A DNA stretch of 64,000 nt from Lamellibrachia columna (lineage: Eukaryota; Annelida; Polychaeta; Sabellida; Siboglinidae). Under the pieces are notes generated by a model that was not told where the DNA came from, did no database searches, and was given only the letters and a program-made list of their open reading frames with translations. Of this stretch, positions 61,016-64,000 are shown piece by piece. The translations under genes and the position numbers were made by a program. The stretch spans positions 27,179,048-27,243,047 of the forward strand of contig OY759263.1 of the NCBI GenBank assembly GCA_963662155.1, written 5' to 3'. Each line of letters opens with the position of its first letter. The first letter of the stretch is position 1.

Positions 61016-62821
61016 CTGTGATCAATGATATATAGTGAAACCTCGTTGAGAGAGAGAGGGAGAGGGGGAGGCAGGCCAGGGCAGGGCATGGCAGGGAGAG
61101 AGTGAGGGGAGGGAGAGGGGGAGAAGGGGGTGAGGGAGGGAGAGGCAGGGGAGAGGGGGAGACATAGACAGACAGAGCAAACATTTATCTTACGCCACAA
61201 TATTTGATGAATACACAGAAAACATTTATCAGGGCCACCTATTGTCATATGTTACTAGCAACCTAGTAACCATCATGTTTCTTTCATCAGATGTGTGTCT
61301 GTTATAAAGGTATCAAAACTTTTTTTGGGAAAGTCAAAGTCAGTGAAACATACACTATGTTTTGGAAGTTTATTTCCGGCGTAAGAGCTACACGCCATAG
61401 TTGGTTTATGCCGGAAATATATAACGTGGGAGGTTAAAGGGAAACAAAAGGCATGTTTTGAGTGCTATGCACCTAAGAGTTAATAAAAAAACTAACCATT
61501 TCCAACTACAATCTAAATTATTTTCACACCATTGGTTTACTCAGAATTTGTTCTGAAAGTTGGCGATTCTGGTAAGATTTCAGATTTCCAGGCGGTGGAC
61601 ATTTTATCATCATGCAGGGACGTGGCCCATAAACGACCAATGAATGACTACGTCATAGGTTCTTAATGTCGTGTAATAAACAATGGCCACGGTGTACGTT
61701 TTCATTGAATTTTAAACGCGGGACTTGCAATACGCCATACTGCGCGGCATACAGATGCCCCAATTATGCAGTGAGATATAGATGAGCTGTCATTTTGTAA
61801 TAAATTACGATTAATGTTTAATCAATATGAGTATGATTACTTAAACAAATGGGCATAATTATTTATGATTACTTTTGTATGTAATTACTATTACATTCAA
61901 GAATATAATTGACATAATTAAATACATAGAAACCGTCATGTTATTCTGTCATCATTTTATTCAAGACAAAATTAAATACATTGTTAAAAGCAGGGTTGTT
62001 TGATTTAAATCATGATTTAAATCACTCCAAAAAATGTCCCAAAAAAATTATTTCTTTGGCTTCCGGTTTTTTTTATCGCTGATTTATATGAATTTAGCAC
62101 AAATAATTGTTTACAAACATCGAGATCAACAAAGTTTTGTATGTTTTTTTAATACAAAAGCACAAAGTGCGCACACTTGTGTAGCTGTATTGACACCAGA
62201 TAGCCTGGCAGTCAAATATTTTATGACATTGTGTATGTTTGAGCTATTCCCTTTCTGAATGCAGTGAAGCCACACAAACTTGTCTTCCAGAGGAAGTATC
62301 TTTTCAAGTGAGAAGCCCTGAGTTAAAGTTCACTTACTTAGAGCTTGTGCTAGTTGTTACAAATTCAGTATGTTGACTCAAGTGACACAGTCTGGGCTAC
62401 AATTGTTTAATACTGTACCAGTGTGCAGTCTGGTTAGAGACCCTTAGTGTAAACAGAGCCCTGGACAGGTGCTAATCCACCCTCTCAGCAAACAATATAT
62501 ACTGCTACAGCCACAGACACACAACATGCTTTCCTTTCCAAGACAGATTGTGCAACTACAGGGAGTGAGGCCTTGTGGACATTGTCTAATGTCTTTATAT
62601 ATGCAAAAATCATGTACCCTCTGTTAAGACAAGTACCCAAATCGATTTGAATAGAACACGTTTGAAAGAGTTTATAAATATAAACATCTATATAAATTTC
62701 TATATACCAAATTAAAAAAAAAGTCAATGTTACATACATTGGATACAAAATGAAGATAAAATACTATACACGCAATTGGAGTGGAATCTAATAATGGGAT
62801 GCCTTACTTGAAGATCTTTTG
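61016..62821. other. Region upstream of gene D exon 2, no exon 1 found
   Basis: A GA-rich tract lies at 61046-61165. I searched the minus strand for a first TM1 exon ending in a phase 0 donor and found none that fits. The stretch gggttgtttgatttaaatca at 61993 looks like part of a dispersed repeat. Confidence 0.5.
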
Positions 62822-62829
62822 TTTTATAC

Positions 62830-63561
62830 CAAAGGTTCTCAACCTGTTTGTCTCCAAGGCTGTGTCCAATAAAAACATTCCACGGACAGGCCCCCATCAT
62901 AAGATATGGCATTCCCCCACCTTTTCGCTAAAATGATGCTAAAAGTTATTGCTTTTAAAATTTGTGTGTTTATTAAACATTAAAAGAAAACATGTTTGCT
63001 GTTGCTATAATGCCATTACACTGCTTGTTAACTATTACTAATCAAACAAACATATTTAAATGAAATAAATGTCACAGTATATCAATATGTCAGCTTGTAT
63101 TTACTGGCACTTGTTTTGGGGAGGATGGACAAGTAATAAATTTGTCCATTTTGTTCTCCGTTTGACGATGCACAGCACCAAAAGTTAGCCACAAAGCTCC
63201 ACAATGAATCCACAAGGAGGCGCTACTTGTAGCAGCACCTGGTGGATTCACTGTGACACTATTGTGAAATTATTGCATATGGCAATTGTGGAGCTTTGCG
63301 TTTAGTTTTCATTTTTCGATCATTATACGGCAGTAAATTTATGGTTTTGCTAAAGTGATGTGTACATATGTATAGTAGATACACAAGAAGTTTGGCGGCT
63401 ATAGGTGGTCGGTTTCATAGTTAGGTCAGAAACTTCAATTTTGTTTTTAAATTTTACCAGGTAATTTAAAACTATAATTTTCCCATGCCATATCACAGAC
63501 CACATGGCAACTCTCTGCAGCCCCCCAGTGGGCCGAGGACCCCCGGTTGAGAAACGCTGAA
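62830..63561. mobile_element. hAT-like nonautonomous element with perfect 8-bp target duplication
   Basis: Left end caaaggttctcaacc; right end, on the other strand, ttcagcgtttctcaacc. The 8-base ttttatac occurs directly outside both ends (62822-62829 and 63562-63569). The right 170 bases recur at 47543-47716. The GGTTCTCAACC-type end and 8-bp duplication match hAT elements. No transposase is present in 732 bases. Confidence 0.75.
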
Positions 63562-64000
63562 TTTTATACAACATGGCCATACCCTGCCACCCCAACACAA
63601 CTCAAGGGAGTGATTGGCTTGCTTGTCCTGCATTGTTTCATTGAGGAGGTTTTTCTGAAGCCATGAACTCATCAACCTACTGGTCTTTACACATTGTTTC
63701 AAACAGGGCTTAGTAATTGTTTACATCTTCCTGGGTGTTACCGGATTTTGGTTGACATACTAATACTGTCTAATAGATAGAATAGGTGTAAAAACTGATG
63801 TCTTCTGCTTGCATTGTACTTGGTACCTGCTAGTGCCTATAATTTGAGCCCAAGCCCGGCCCGCATCACAAATGTAAAAACGTTGTAATGTAAAAACATT
63901 GACCCTAGCACAATTATGTGGGGATAATTTTATATTTTAAGACTGCTACCATAGCAATTCCAGAATGCATAACATTAAAGGTGAACAATTCGATTTTTTT

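Noticed and set aside
61190..61248. Candidate exon 1 of gene D on the minus strand (MTIGGPDKCFLCIHQILW)
   Set aside because: The only GT gives a phase 1 end, which does not join the phase 0 start of exon 2 at 61015, and the segment is too polar for TM1.

Overview
The window is eukaryotic genomic DNA, almost certainly from an invertebrate animal and probably a marine one. Its genes are split into small exons with GT/AG junctions. The introns and spacers are AT-rich and packed with microsatellites, minisatellites and decayed LINE, Ty3/Gypsy, hAT-like and Tc1/mariner-like elements. No bacterial operons, CRISPR arrays, rRNA genes or tRNA genes were seen. I cannot name the species from sequence alone.

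The genic content is a cluster of four tetraspanin genes, assembled here exon by exon from reading frame, splice sites and intron phase. Gene A (+, 4030-10302, 8 exons) and gene B (+, 16759-24086, 9 exons seen, start codon not found) lie in tandem. Genes C (-, 40144-27077, 8 exons, ATG to stop) and D (-, 61015-51398, 7 exons seen, first exon not found) lie in tandem on the other strand, so the array reads A> B> <C <D. Exon lengths are nearly identical among the four: 75 nt for the third transmembrane segment, 55-58 and 80 nt for the start of the large loop, 204-222 nt for the CCG-bearing part, and 84 nt before the last exon. Introns are phase 0 except one shared phase 1 intron. This shows local duplication from a common ancestor.

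Region by region: 0-4 kb holds a LINE endonuclease remnant and two minisatellites; 4-10.3 kb is gene A with a LINE in intron 3; 10.3-16.7 kb is a spacer with a hAT-like element that has target duplications, a CR1-type LINE with an esterase ORF1, and a 43-bp minisatellite; 16.7-24.1 kb is gene B; 24.1-27.0 kb is spacer with LINE remnants; 27.1-40.1 kb is gene C, whose introns hold four LINE remnants and a Gypsy element; 40.1-51.4 kb is a spacer with three large minisatellites and two inverted-repeat elements; 51.4-61.0 kb is gene D, with an ankyrin-like relic, a 1-kb minisatellite, a 0.5-kb GCCC array and a Gypsy gag; 61-64 kb is spacer with a second hAT-like element.

The most striking feature is that repeats have formed at exon edges. 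In gene C, one minisatellite consists of copies of the exon 7 5' splice site and another of copies of the exon 3 3' splice site, each carrying real exon sequence. The exon 3 donor of gene C also abuts a LINE tail at intron position +7. Gene B exon 5 is preceded by a 156-bp CT run that abuts its acceptor, and gene D exon 4 is followed from intron position +25 by about 490 bp of GGGC repeat.
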